Below are positions 7,563 through 18,361 of a stretch of DNA of 64,000 nt, piece by piece. Origin of the DNA: Micromonospora coxensis (GTDB taxonomy: Bacteria > Actinomycetota > Actinomycetes > Mycobacteriales > Micromonosporaceae); NCBI RefSeq assembly GCF_900090295.1, contig NZ_LT607753.1, positions 5,890,001-5,954,000 on the forward strand. Direction: 5' to 3'. The stretch's first letter is position 1, and every line of letters begins with the position of its first letter. Under the pieces are notes generated by a model. It was not told the DNA's origin, did no database searches, and was given only the letters and a program-made list of their open reading frames with translations. The position numbers were made by a program, and so were the translations under genes.

Positions 7563-9251
7563 GTGACCAGACCGGCACCCCTCGCCGGCGCCGGCCGGGT
7601 GGCCGGAGCGGCCGCCCTCATCGCCGTACTCACCGTGGTCGCCCGACTGGCCGGCTTCGGGCGCACCGCCGTGTTCACCTGGACCCTCGCCCCGACCGAC
7701 CTGGGCGGGGCGTACGTGGTGGCCAACGCCGTGCCGAACGTCATCTTCGAGATCGTCGCCGGTGGGGCGCTGGCCAGTCTCGTCGTACCGCTGCTGGCCG
7801 GGCCGGTCGCGGCCGGTGACCGGCGGGCGGTGAACGCCACCACCGGCGCCCTGCTCACCTGGACGTTGACCCTGCTGGTGCCGCTGGCGGTGCTGGTGGC
7901 GCTCGCCGCCGGCCCGATCGTCGGGCTGCTCGGCGAGGGCCTGACCGACGCCCAGCAGGCCAGCGGCGAACGGATGCTGCGGGTCTTCGCCCCGCAGGTG
8001 CCGCTCTACGGCGTCGGCATCGTGCTGACCGGGGTGCTCCAGGCGCACCGGCGCTTCGCCTGGCCGGTGATCGCGCCGCTGCTCAGCAGCATCACCGTGA
8101 TCGTCGTCTACCTGACCTTCACCGCCGTCGAGGGGCGGCTGGCCACCGTGGGCGGGGTGAGTCCCGGCGGCGAGCTGATCCTCTCCGGCGGCACCACCGC
8201 CGGGGTGGTCGTGCTGTCGCTGTCGCTGCTGGTCCCGCTGCGCCGGCTCGGGCTGCGGCTGCGCCCCGGGTACGGCTTCCCGGCCGACGCCCGTGCCCGG
8301 GTCGGCGGGCTGGCGGTGGCCGGGGCGGTCACCGTCACCACCCAGCAGATCGCGCTGGTCGTCAGCCTCAACCAGGTCACCTACGGCGCCACCACCAATC
8401 CCGGCGTCTACCAGCTCGCCCAGACGGTCTACCTGCTGCCCTGGGCGGTGCTGGCGGTGCCCCTGGCCGTCGCCGCGTACCCGACCCTGGCCGCCGCCCG
8501 GGCCGCCGACGACGAGCCGGCGTACCGGCGGACGCTGGCCCCCGCGGTCCGGGGGGTGCTGGTCTTCAGCAGCCTCGGCGCCGCCGCGCTGGTCGGTGTG
8601 GCCGCGCCCATCGGCTGGTTCTTCTTCCCGGCGGACGCCGCGCCCGCCGCCGCCGCGGCGGTCGCCGGCTTCGCCCCGGGGCTGCTCGGCTACGGCCTCT
8701 TCGCCGTGCTCACCCGGGCCCTCTACGCCCGGGGCGAGACCCGGACGGCGACCTGGGCCACCGCCGTGGGCTGGCTCGCGGTGCCGGTCGCGGTGCTGCT
8801 GCTCGGCGCGCTCCTGCCGCTGCGCGACCGGGTGCTCGCCGTGGCCCTGGCCAACTCCGCCGGCATGCTCCTCCTCGGTGGCCTGCTGCTGCTCGCGGTG
8901 GCCCGCGCGGCCGGCCGTCCGGCGCTGGCCGGGGTGGGCCGGGCGGCGGCCGCCGGACTGGCCGCCGCCGGACTGGCCGCGCCCGCCGGGGCGGCCACCG
9001 CCCGGTGGCTCGCCGACCTCGGCGGCGGCACCCCGACGACAGCGCAGGCGCTCGTGCAGGGCATGCTGTCCGGGGCCGTGGTCGGGGCGGTGTTCCTCGC
9101 CGTGGCCTGGCTGACGGACCGGCCGGACGTGCAGCCGCTGCTGGCCGGGGCGCTGCGCCGCCTCGGCGGTCGCCGCCGGACCCCGCCGCGCGACCGGCAG
9201 GACGGCGGCGCGCCCGGACCAGGGGACGGGAAGGAGACGGTGTCCCGGTGA
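7563..9251 (+). CDS. murJ: MurJ-family lipid flippase
   Basis: MVF-superfamily flippase, here 562 aa with about 14 predicted membrane helices. It begins with the family's RVAGAAALIAVLTVVARLAG segment, followed by TWTLAPTDLGGAYVVANAVPN and IFEIVAGGALASLVVPLLAG, which match the conserved first loops of MurJ. A C-terminal cytoplasmic Arg/Pro tail (about 530-562) replaces the long pseudokinase extension of mycobacterial MviN. It follows the MraY-like gene by 1 nt. It could flip lipid II or another polyprenyl-linked glycan; the neighbours do not decide which. Its stop overlaps the GTG of the repeat-derived mini-ORF. Confidence 0.9.
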   Translation: MTRPAPLAGAGRVAGAAALIAVLTVVARLAGFGRTAVFTWTLAPTDLGGAYVVANAVPNVIFEIVAGGALASLVVPLLAGPVAAGDRRAVNATTGALLTWTLTLLVPLAVLVALAAGPIVGLLGEGLTDAQQASGERMLRVFAPQVPLYGVGIVLTGVLQAHRRFAWPVIAPLLSSITVIVVYLTFTAVEGRLATVGGVSPGGELILSGGTTAGVVVLSLSLLVPLRRLGLRLRPGYGFPADARARVGGLAVAGAVTVTTQQIALVVSLNQVTYGATTNPGVYQLAQTVYLLPWAVLAVPLAVAAYPTLAAARAADDEPAYRRTLAPAVRGVLVFSSLGAAALVGVAAPIGWFFFPADAAPAAAAAVAGFAPGLLGYGLFAVLTRALYARGETRTATWATAVGWLAVPVAVLLLGALLPLRDRVLAVALANSAGMLLLGGLLLLAVARAAGRPALAGVGRAAAAGLAAAGLAAPAGAATARWLADLGGGTPTTAQALVQGMLSGAVVGAVFLAVAWLTDRPDVQPLLAGALRRLGGRRRTPPRDRQDGGAPGPGDGKETVSR

Positions 9252-9356
9252 GCGCGAGGAGTGAGCCGGGTTTGCGAGCCCCGCAGTCGCGAACGACGGT
9301 GGGTCGGGTGAGCGCGAGGAGTGAGCCGGGTCTGCGAGCCCCGCAGTCGCGAACGA
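9247..9356. repeat. Tandem duplication of a 50-bp unit, period 60 bp
   Basis: Positions 9247-9296 and 9307-9356 are identical except for one T/C difference at 9272/9332, separated by a 10-nt spacer. The unit begins GGTGAGCGCGAGGAGTGAGC and continues through TGCGAGCCCCGCAGTCGCGAAC. The first copy starts inside the murJ stop codon. The unit has no internal stop in the mini-ORF frame. Confidence 0.95.
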
Positions 9357-9373
9357 GAGGTGAGCACGGATGA
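9248..9373 (+). CDS. Bridging mini-ORF made of the tandem repeat (41 codons)
   Basis: GTG at 9248 shares GTGA with the murJ stop; the TGA at 9371-9373 shares ATGA with the start of the glycosyltransferase gene. Both repeat copies are read in the same frame, giving two SARSEPGLRAPQSRT peptides. GAGAGGTGAG near the end is the ribosome binding site of the downstream gene. Coupling by termination-reinitiation is inferred. Confidence 0.35.
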   Translation: MSARSEPGLRAPQSRTTVGRVSARSEPGLRAPQSRTRGEHG

Positions 9374-10536
9374 CCGACGCGACGCCGGCGCCGGGCCGAC
9401 CCGGCACGGTGGTCCTGCTGCTCGCCTCCAGCACCGGCGGGGTGGGCCAGCACGTGCGCTCCGTGGCCCGCGGTCTCGCCGCGGCCGGCACCCCGGTGCT
9501 GGTCTGCGGACCCGCCGCCACCCAGGACCAGTTCGACTTCACCGGCGTCGGGGCCCGTTTCGCGCCGGTGGAGATCCCGGCCAGCCCCACGCCCGCCGAC
9601 GCGCGGGCCGTCTCGGTGCTGCGCCGGACGCTCGCCGCCGAGACCGTCCAGGTCGTGCACGCCCACGGGCTGCGCGCCGGGCTGGTCGCCGCGCTCGCCC
9701 GGCCCGCCGCGCCGCTGGTCGTCACCTGGCACAACGCGGTGCTCGCCGGCGGGCTGCGCGGGCAGCTCTCCCGGCTCGCCGAGCGGGTGGTCGCCCGCGC
9801 CGCCCGGGTCGCGCTGGGCGCCTCCACCGACCTGGTCGAGCGCGCCGCCGCGCTGGGCGCCGCCGACGCGCGGCTCGCCCCGGTCGCCGCGCCGGCCCTG
9901 CCCGCCCCACGCCGCCGCCGGGCCGCCGTGCGCGCCGAGTTCGGTGTCGCCGCCGACCAGCCGCTGGTCCTCTCGGTCGGCCGGCTGCACCCGCAGAAGC
10001 GGTACGACGTGCTGGTCGACGCCGCCGCCCGGTGGCGGGCCCGGACCCCGCCGCCGGTGGTCGTCATCGCCGGCAGTGGGCCGGCGTACCTGCAACTGGC
10101 CGCCCGGATCTCCACCGCCCGCGCGCCGGTGACCCTGCTGGGCCACCGCACCGACGTGGCGGACCTGCTCGCCGGCGCGGACGTGGCCGTGGTGACCAGT
10201 GACTGGGAGGCACGCCAACTCTTCGCGCAGGAGGCGCTGCGGGCCGGCGTACCGCTGGTGGCGACCGCCGTGGGCGGGCTGCCGGAGCTGGTCGGCGACG
10301 CCGCGGTGCTGGTGCCGGCGGGCGACGTCGACGCGGTCGACGCGGCGGTGCGCACCCTGCTCGACGACCCGAGCCTGCGGGCCGACCTGGCCCGCCGCGG
10401 CGCCGCCCGGGCCGCGATCTGGCCCACCGAGGAGGACACCGTCGCCGCCCTGGTCGCCCTCTACGCCGAGCTCGGCCCCGATTCCGCCGGGCCGGCGACG
10501 CCCGGCGCGGACACCCCGTCGACGGGACGCCGGTGA
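9370..10536 (+). CDS. Family 4 glycosyltransferase (GT-B fold)
   Basis: A retaining GT4-type transferase of 388 aa. The N-terminal Rossmann half starts VVLLLASSTGGVGQHVRS (the glycine-rich acceptor loop). The C-terminal half contains VLSVGRLHPQKRYDVLVDAA and the nucleotide-sugar site SDWEARQLFAQEALRAGVP, with Glu residues in the usual EX7E-like positions, then GGLPELVGDAAVLVPAGD. No membrane segment. Overlaps the mini-ORF by 4 bp upstream and the next gene by 4 bp downstream (GTGA). Donor and acceptor are unknown; with murJ and the MraY-like gene it probably decorates a lipid-linked wall precursor. Confidence 0.88.
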   Translation: MTDATPAPGRPGTVVLLLASSTGGVGQHVRSVARGLAAAGTPVLVCGPAATQDQFDFTGVGARFAPVEIPASPTPADARAVSVLRRTLAAETVQVVHAHGLRAGLVAALARPAAPLVVTWHNAVLAGGLRGQLSRLAERVVARAARVALGASTDLVERAAALGAADARLAPVAAPALPAPRRRRAAVRAEFGVAADQPLVLSVGRLHPQKRYDVLVDAAARWRARTPPPVVVIAGSGPAYLQLAARISTARAPVTLLGHRTDVADLLAGADVAVVTSDWEARQLFAQEALRAGVPLVATAVGGLPELVGDAAVLVPAGDVDAVDAAVRTLLDDPSLRADLARRGAARAAIWPTEEDTVAALVALYAELGPDSAGPATPGADTPSTGRR

Positions 10537-12980
10537 TGCTGCGCAGACTCACCCCGCTCCTGCTCACCCTGCTCGTGGTGGTGCTCGGCGTGACCGCGCT
10601 GGCGGCGCGTCCGGAGACCGGCGCGCCCCGGCGCACCGCCGACTTCGTGGTGCTGGCCGGGGTCGCCGGGCTGCGGTGGGAGGACGTCGACCCGCAGCAC
10701 ACGCCGACGTTGTGGCGGATGGCCCAGCAGGGCTCGATCGGGTCGCTGTCCACCCGTTCCGCACACCGCCCCACCTGCCCGGTGGACGGCTGGCTCACCC
10801 TCGGCGCGGGCAGTTACGCCGCCTGGAACGGCAGCCGCCAGCCGGGCGCCTGCCCGCCGGCCAACGTCGCGATCGAGCAGCCCGACGGGATCGGCGCGAA
10901 CCTGCCGGACCAGGGCAGCGTGGTCGCCCACAACGCCGACCGGCTGCCGTGGGGCACGGTGCCCGGCTCGCTGTCGGAGTCGGTGCGCTGTTCGGTGGCG
11001 GTCGGCCCGGGCGCCGCCGTCGCCGCCGCCCGTCCGTTCGGGCGGGTCGACCGGTACGCCGCCGAACTGCCCGAGGACCCCGCCGACCTGCTCGGCTCCT
11101 GCGTGCTCAGCATCGTCGACCTGGGCACCGTGGCCGGCGACGACCCGGCGGTGCGCGCCGAGGAGGCGCGGGCGGCGGACGCCGCGCTGGCGAAGGTGCT
11201 CGCCGCCCGCCCGCCCCGCTCCCTGGTCATGGTGGCCGGGGTCTCCGACACCGAGGCGCCGTCGCGGCTGCACGTGGTGGTCGCCGACGGGCCCGGTTGG
11301 GAGGGGGGCTGGCTCACCTCGGCCAGCACCGCCCGCGAGGGCTACCTGCAACTGGTCGACCTGGCGCCGACGGCGCTCGCCGCGCTGGGCCGGCCGATGC
11401 CGGAGCGGCTCTTCCTCGGCCGCCCGGCGGTCCGGGTCGCCGACCGCCCCGACGACCTGGCCGCCGCGATCGCCGCCCCCGCCGACGCCGACCGGGAGGC
11501 CGGCGCCCAACGAACCGTCGCCGGGTGGTTCTTCGCCCTGCTCGCCCTGGCCGAGGTGGCCCTCCTCGTGGCGGTGCTGCCGCTGCTGCGCCGGGCCCGC
11601 CGGCTCGCCGGCCCGCACAGCCCGCCGCCGGTCTCCCGGCGGGTGGTGGCGAGCGTCGAACTGCTGCTCATCGCCGTCGCGCTCGCGGTGCCGGCCGCCC
11701 TGCTCGCCGACGCGGTGCCGTGGTGGCGCGGCGACGACGCGGGCTGGTGGTTCGGGCTGGTCACCCTGGCGCTGATCGTGGCCACCACCGCCCTGGTGCG
11801 CTTCGCGCCCGGCCACGACCGGACCCTCGGGCCGCTCGGCGCGGTCGCCGGGCTGGCCACGCTGATCGTCGGGGCGGACGTGCTCAGTGGCGCGCGGTTG
11901 CAGCTCAACGGCGTGGTCGGCTACTCGGCCCTGGAGGGCGGCCGGTTCTCCGGCCTGGGCACCGTGGGCCTGGGGGTGTTCCTCGCCGGCTCGCTGCTCA
12001 GCGCCGGCTGGCTCGCCCAGCGGGTCCGCCGGGGGTGGCGGCCGATGGTGGTGGTCGCCGTCGGCGGCACGGCGGTGGTGGTGGTCGGCAGCCCGTACCT
12101 CGGCGCGGACCCGATCGGCGCGGTGGCGCTGACCGCCGGGGTGGCCGTGGCCGCCGCGATCAGCACCGGCGGCTGGTTGACCGTGAGCCGCCTGGTCTGG
12201 GCCGGCATGGCCGGCCTCGCGCTGACCATCGGATACGCCGTGGTGGACCTGCGCCGGCCGGCGGAGGAGCGGGGCGCGCTGGGCCGTTTCCTGGCCGCTC
12301 TCGGCGACGGCACCGGCGGGTTGACCCTGCACCGGTCCAGCACGGCGAACTTCGACACGCTGGTGAACAGCCCGCTGACCGTGCTGGCCGTGGTGGGCGC
12401 CCTGGTGGTCTGGTTCGCCCTGCTCCAGCCCTGGGGCGGGCTGATGCGGCTGTTCGGCATCTACCCGGCGGTGCGGGCCGCGATGGCCGGCACCGCGGTG
12501 GCGGCGGTGATCGGCGGGGTGCTCGGTGGCTCGGCCCTGGACGTGGCCGGGGCGGCCGGTGCCCTGGTGGTGCCGATGGCGGCGCTGGCCTCGCTGCGGG
12601 TGCTCGACCACTCCACCGACCGCACCCGGCCGGGGACCGGCCGGCAGCGCGGCGACGGGCCGGACGCGCCGGCCGGCGGTGGCACGCCGGACGGCGGACC
12701 GGACGGCGGCAGCGCCCCGGCCACCGGTGGGAGCGACGGCGCGGACGCCGCCGGGCGCAGCCCGGCCCGGCCCGGCGTGGACGGCGGCGGCTCGGGGGAC
12801 GACGACGCCCCGGCGCCCGGCGACGATCGGCGCGGGGAGGGCCGCGACGGCGACGGCCCGGGCGCCGGTGGCCGGTCGGCGGGGGAGGGCGACGACGCCG
12901 GTACGGGTGGGCCGGTCCTGCCCGCCGCGCGCACCCCGGACCGGGCCGGTCGAGCGTCGACCGAGGTCGCGACGGGGTGA
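10533..12980 (+). CDS. Large membrane protein with alkaline-phosphatase-like extracytoplasmic domain
   Basis: 815 aa. An N-terminal signal anchor (residues 5-24, LTPLLLTLLVVVLGVTALAA) leads to an outside domain of about 270 aa. This has the layout of alkaline-phosphatase-like proteins (ADFVVLAGVAGLRWEDV, then TPTLWRMAQQGSIGSLSTRS), but metal ligands cannot be assigned. About nine membrane helices follow (330-690), then a cytoplasmic tail of about 130 residues that is Gly/Asp/Pro low complexity. GTG at 10533 overlaps the glycosyltransferase stop; an ATG at 10536 is possible. The neighbours suggest envelope glycan work. The exact function is not recognised. Confidence 0.7.
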   Translation: MMLRRLTPLLLTLLVVVLGVTALAARPETGAPRRTADFVVLAGVAGLRWEDVDPQHTPTLWRMAQQGSIGSLSTRSAHRPTCPVDGWLTLGAGSYAAWNGSRQPGACPPANVAIEQPDGIGANLPDQGSVVAHNADRLPWGTVPGSLSESVRCSVAVGPGAAVAAARPFGRVDRYAAELPEDPADLLGSCVLSIVDLGTVAGDDPAVRAEEARAADAALAKVLAARPPRSLVMVAGVSDTEAPSRLHVVVADGPGWEGGWLTSASTAREGYLQLVDLAPTALAALGRPMPERLFLGRPAVRVADRPDDLAAAIAAPADADREAGAQRTVAGWFFALLALAEVALLVAVLPLLRRARRLAGPHSPPPVSRRVVASVELLLIAVALAVPAALLADAVPWWRGDDAGWWFGLVTLALIVATTALVRFAPGHDRTLGPLGAVAGLATLIVGADVLSGARLQLNGVVGYSALEGGRFSGLGTVGLGVFLAGSLLSAGWLAQRVRRGWRPMVVVAVGGTAVVVVGSPYLGADPIGAVALTAGVAVAAAISTGGWLTVSRLVWAGMAGLALTIGYAVVDLRRPAEERGALGRFLAALGDGTGGLTLHRSSTANFDTLVNSPLTVLAVVGALVVWFALLQPWGGLMRLFGIYPAVRAAMAGTAVAAVIGGVLGGSALDVAGAAGALVVPMAALASLRVLDHSTDRTRPGTGRQRGDGPDAPAGGGTPDGGPDGGSAPATGGSDGADAAGRSPARPGVDGGGSGDDDAPAPGDDRRGEGRDGDGPGAGGRSAGEGDDAGTGGPVLPAARTPDRAGRASTEVATG

Positions 12981-13080
12981 CCGGATGAGGCTCGGGGCGT
13001 GCCAGGTCGGGTGCGACGCCGGGTCGGGGCCGGAGAGGTGTTACCGTGGAATCCCGTGGATCGCGTGATCACTTTGCTGA

Positions 13081-15482
<2,402 letters not shown>

Positions 15483-15502
15483 CCGATCTCGGGTACGCCC
15501 GC

Positions 15503-15536
15503 GAAGGGGCCGCACGGTACGCCGTGCGGCCCCTTC
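15503..15536 (+). terminator. Terminator after the Nudix gene
   Basis: Perfect 15-bp stem (15503-15517 with 15522-15536) closed by a TACG tetraloop. No T tract, as is usual at high GC. The last bases overlap the start of a 16-bp tandem repeat. Confidence 0.8.
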
Positions 15537-15640
15537 CGCGTCCCCTGCCTTCCGCGTCCCCTGCCTTCCGCGTCCCCTGCCTTCCGCGTCCCCTGCCTTC
15601 CGCGTCCCCTGCCTTCCGCGTCTCCGCGTCTCCGCGTCTC
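15534..15640. repeat. 16-bp tandem repeat, five perfect copies plus degenerate tail
   Basis: TTCCGCGTCCCCTGCC repeats perfectly from 15534 to 15613. A sixth start at 15614 decays into TCTCCGCG units up to about 15640. The + strand is strongly C/T-biased. No coding sequence is supported here. Confidence 0.95.
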
Positions 15641-16071
15641 TCTGCCTCGGTCCGCGCCCGCGCCTCGGTATCTCGATCCGTGCCGTGCGTCCGGGCCGGG
15701 TGGTCCGCCACTGTGCGTCCGTGTCCGCAGGGCCGTCGGTGGCGTCGGCGGTGGGGCACCGGCCGGATACGGAGCGTGTCGGATGGTACCCAGGGGCACG
15801 GTGTCGACACCCGCTGTGCGTCCTCCCGCTTCCGACCGGCGGCACCCGCCACACGGTGCGACGATGAGGGAGAACGCCGAGCGGGGGCGCGGGCCGTACG
15901 CCTGACACATCGTCAGGCGGATCGGGCACCGGGTGTCACTGTGCTGGCTCCCGGAGCGAGGTCGCGCGCCTAGACTGCCGCCGGCGGGACCGGTCGACCG
16001 CGCCGGCAATGGGGCCGGCGCGGGGCCGAGCAGTCGGGGAGTGAGCAGCCCCGGAGAGAGGTGTCTGCATC
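15641..16071 (+). promoter_or_regulatory. Non-coding upstream region of ald with palindrome and -10 box
   Basis: This is the rest of the 589-nt gap between the Nudix gene and ald. CGCCTGAC (15899-15906) and GTCAGGCG (15912-15919) form a perfect 8-bp inverted repeat with a 5-nt loop, a possible operator. TAGACT at 15971-15976 is a likely -10 box, giving a leader of about 90 nt. GGAGAGAGG about 10 nt before the GTG is the ribosome binding site. Lrp/AsnC-type control of ald is known in mycobacteria; whether this palindrome serves such a regulator is inferred. Nothing coding is seen in 15641-15890. Confidence 0.45.
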
Positions 16072-17187
16072 GTGAAGGTCGGAATCCCACGCGAGGTCAA
16101 GAACCACGAGTACCGCGTGGCGATCACGCCGGCGGGCGTCAACGAGTTCGTCCGCAGCGGCCACCAGGTCTTCGTCGAGTCCGGCGCCGGCGTCGGGTCG
16201 AGCATCACCGACGACGAGTTCGCGGCGGCCGGCGCCAAGATCCTGGCCACCGCCGACGAGGTGTGGGACACCGCGGAGCTGGTGCTCAAGGTCAAGGAGC
16301 CGATCGCCGAGGAGTACCACCGGATGCGCGAGGGGCAGGTGCTCTTCACCTACCTGCACCTGGCCGCCTCGAAGGAGTGCACGGACGCGCTGATCGACCG
16401 CAAGGTCACCGGCATCGCGTACGAGACCGTCGAGCTGCCGGACCGGTCGCTGCCGCTGCTCGCCCCGATGTCCGAGGTGGCGGGCCGGCTCGCCCCGCAG
16501 GTCGGCGCGTTCTACATGATGCGCACCGGCGGCGGGCGCGGCGTGCTGCCCGGCGGCGTCTCCGGCGTGTACGCGGCCAAGACCGTGGTCATCGGCGCCG
16601 GCGTGTCCGGCATGAACGCCGCCGCCATCGCGCTGGGCCTGCAGTCCGAGGTGCTGCTGCTGGACAAGAACGTCGCCCGGCTGCGCCAGGCCGACGCCAT
16701 CTACCGGGGCCACCTGCAGACGGTCGCCTCCAACGCGTACGAGATCGAGCGGGCCGTGCTCGACGCGGACCTGGTCATCGGCGCGGTGCTGGTGCCCGGC
16801 GCGAAGGCCCCGACCCTGATCTCCAACGAGCTGGTCAGCCGGATGAAGCCCGGCAGCGTGCTCGTCGACATCGCCATCGACCAGGGCGGCTGCTTCGAGG
16901 ACTCGCGCCCCACCACGCACGCCGACCCGGTGTACAAGGTGCACGACTCGATCTTCTACTGCGTGGCGAACATGCCCGGCGCGGTGCCGAACACCAGCAC
17001 GTACGCGCTGACCAACGTCACCCTGCCGTACGCGCTGGAGCTGGCCAACCAGGGCTGGCGGGAGGCGCTGCGGGCCGACCCGGCGCTGGCCCTGGGCCTG
17101 AACACCCACGACGGGCAGGTCGTCTACGGCCCGGTCGCCGAGGCGCACGGCATGGCGACGCTGCCGCTGGCCGAGGTGCTGGCCTGA
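16072..17187 (+). CDS. ald: Alanine dehydrogenase
   Basis: NAD-dependent interconversion of L-alanine and pyruvate plus ammonia. The 371-aa length is typical. The N-terminus [19 protein letters not shown] is the family hallmark, [10 protein letters not shown] holds the catalytic His, and [19 protein letters not shown] is the NAD-binding Rossmann motif, followed by [21 protein letters not shown] start at 16072. It sits between the pyrG-nudix and xerD-par-scp groups, an insertion relative to M. tuberculosis. Its stop may overlap a non-canonical xerD start (CTGA). Confidence 0.96.
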   Translation: MKVGIPREVKNHEYRVAITPAGVNEFVRSGHQVFVESGAGVGSSITDDEFAAAGAKILATADEVWDTAELVLKVKEPIAEEYHRMREGQVLFTYLHLAASKECTDALIDRKVTGIAYETVELPDRSLPLLAPMSEVAGRLAPQVGAFYMMRTGGGRGVLPGGVSGVYAAKTVVIGAGVSGMNAAAIALGLQSEVLLLDKNVARLRQADAIYRGHLQTVASNAYEIERAVLDADLVIGAVLVPGAKAPTLISNELVSRMKPGSVLVDIAIDQGGCFEDSRPTTHADPVYKVHDSIFYCVANMPGAVPNTSTYALTNVTLPYALELANQGWREALRADPALALGLNTHDGQVVYGPVAEAHGMATLPLAEVLA

Positions 17188-18170
17188 CCGCGACGCACGA
17201 GCGGGCCGACGCGGGCGGGCAGCCCGCGCCGGCCCTGCGCCGTGCCGTGCGCGGCTACCTCGACCACCTGACCGTCGAGCGCGGGCTCTCGGCGAACACG
17301 CTGTCGTCGTACCGCCGGGACCTGGAGCGGTACCTGGCCACCCTGGCGGCGGCCGGGGTCACCGACCTGGCCGCCGTCGGGCCCGGCGTCGTCGAGTCGC
17401 ACCTGGCCCGGCTGCGGGCCGGCGACGACGCGCACCCGCCGCTGGCGGTCTCGTCCGCCGCCCGGGCCGCCTCCGCCGTGCGCGGGCTGCACCGCTTCGC
17501 CCTGCGCGAGGGGATGGCCGGCGCGGACCCCAGCCGGGACGTCCGCCCGCCCACCCCGCCGCGCCGGCTGCCCCGGGCGCTGCCGGTCGACGACGTGGTC
17601 CGGCTGCTGGAGACCGCCGGGGCCGCCACCGGGGACGGCGCGGCGCTCGCGCTGCGCGACCGGGCGCTGCTGGAGTTCCTGTACGGCACCGGCGCGCGCA
17701 TCTCCGAGGCGGTCGGCGCGGCGGTCGACGACCTCGACGTCGACGAGGGCACCGCGACGCTGCGCGGCAAGGGCGGGCGCACCCGGCTCGTGCCGATCGG
17801 CGGGTACGCCGTCGAGGCGCTGCGCGCGTGGCTGGTGCGGGCCCGTCCCGGGCTGGTCGCCGCCGGGCGGGGCACCCCGGCGGTCTTCGTCAACGCCCGT
17901 GGCGGCGCGCTCACCCGCCAGGGCGCCTGGACCATCCTGCGCCGGGCCGCCCAGCGGGCCGGGCTGCCGGTGGACGGGCCGCACGCGGTCTCCCCGCACA
18001 CCCTGCGCCACTCGTACGCCACCCACCTGCTCGACGGCGGCGCCGACGTGCGGGTCGTGCAGGAACTGCTCGGTCACGCCTCGGTGACCACCACCCAGGT
18101 GTACACGCTGGTGACCGTGGACCGGCTGCGCGAGGTGTACGCCACCGCGCATCCCCGCGCCCTCGGCTGA
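17184..18170 (+). CDS. xerD: Site-specific tyrosine recombinase XerD
   Basis: With XerC it resolves chromosome dimers at dif. The N-terminal SAM-like domain includes [20 protein letters not shown]. The catalytic domain has Arg in TGARISEA, Lys in [15 protein letters not shown], a GHAS His and the nucleophile Tyr in TTTQVYT. The start is unusual: no in-frame ATG, GTG or TTG exists between the ald stop and GTG 17247. A CTG at 17184 overlaps the ald TGA (CTGA) and has GAGGTG (17173-17178) 5 nt upstream, whereas GTG 17247 has no visible binding site. With CTG the product is 328 aa; with GTG it is 307 aa and still keeps the core-binding domain. Confidence 0.9.
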   Translation: MTATHERADAGGQPAPALRRAVRGYLDHLTVERGLSANTLSSYRRDLERYLATLAAAGVTDLAAVGPGVVESHLARLRAGDDAHPPLAVSSAARAASAVRGLHRFALREGMAGADPSRDVRPPTPPRRLPRALPVDDVVRLLETAGAATGDGAALALRDRALLEFLYGTGARISEAVGAAVDDLDVDEGTATLRGKGGRTRLVPIGGYAVEALRAWLVRARPGLVAAGRGTPAVFVNARGGALTRQGAWTILRRAAQRAGLPVDGPHAVSPHTLRHSYATHLLDGGADVRVVQELLGHASVTTTQVYTLVTVDRLREVYATAHPRALG

Positions 18171-18361
18171 GCACCGGAGCGCACCCGGCCGGCGGGGACG
18201 CCCGACACGCCGGACCGGTACCGAACGCGCCGCTGGTCGGTGGCGTAGAGTCGGCTTCGGCGCGGACCTCCTGGGAGCGACATCCGGGGTGCGCAGCGGC
18301 GCCGCGAAGGACGTCGGACGGCTCCGACGCCGGGTGGTCGTCGGGAGGGGGCAACGAGGAC

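Noticed and set aside
7503..10439. 978-codon - strand open frame over murJ and the glycosyltransferase
   Set aside because: Shadow of two well-supported + strand genes; composition is Arg/Ala/Ser/Pro noise.
15534..15640. CRISPR array
   Set aside because: Units are 16 bp and directly adjacent, without unique spacers, and no cas genes are nearby.
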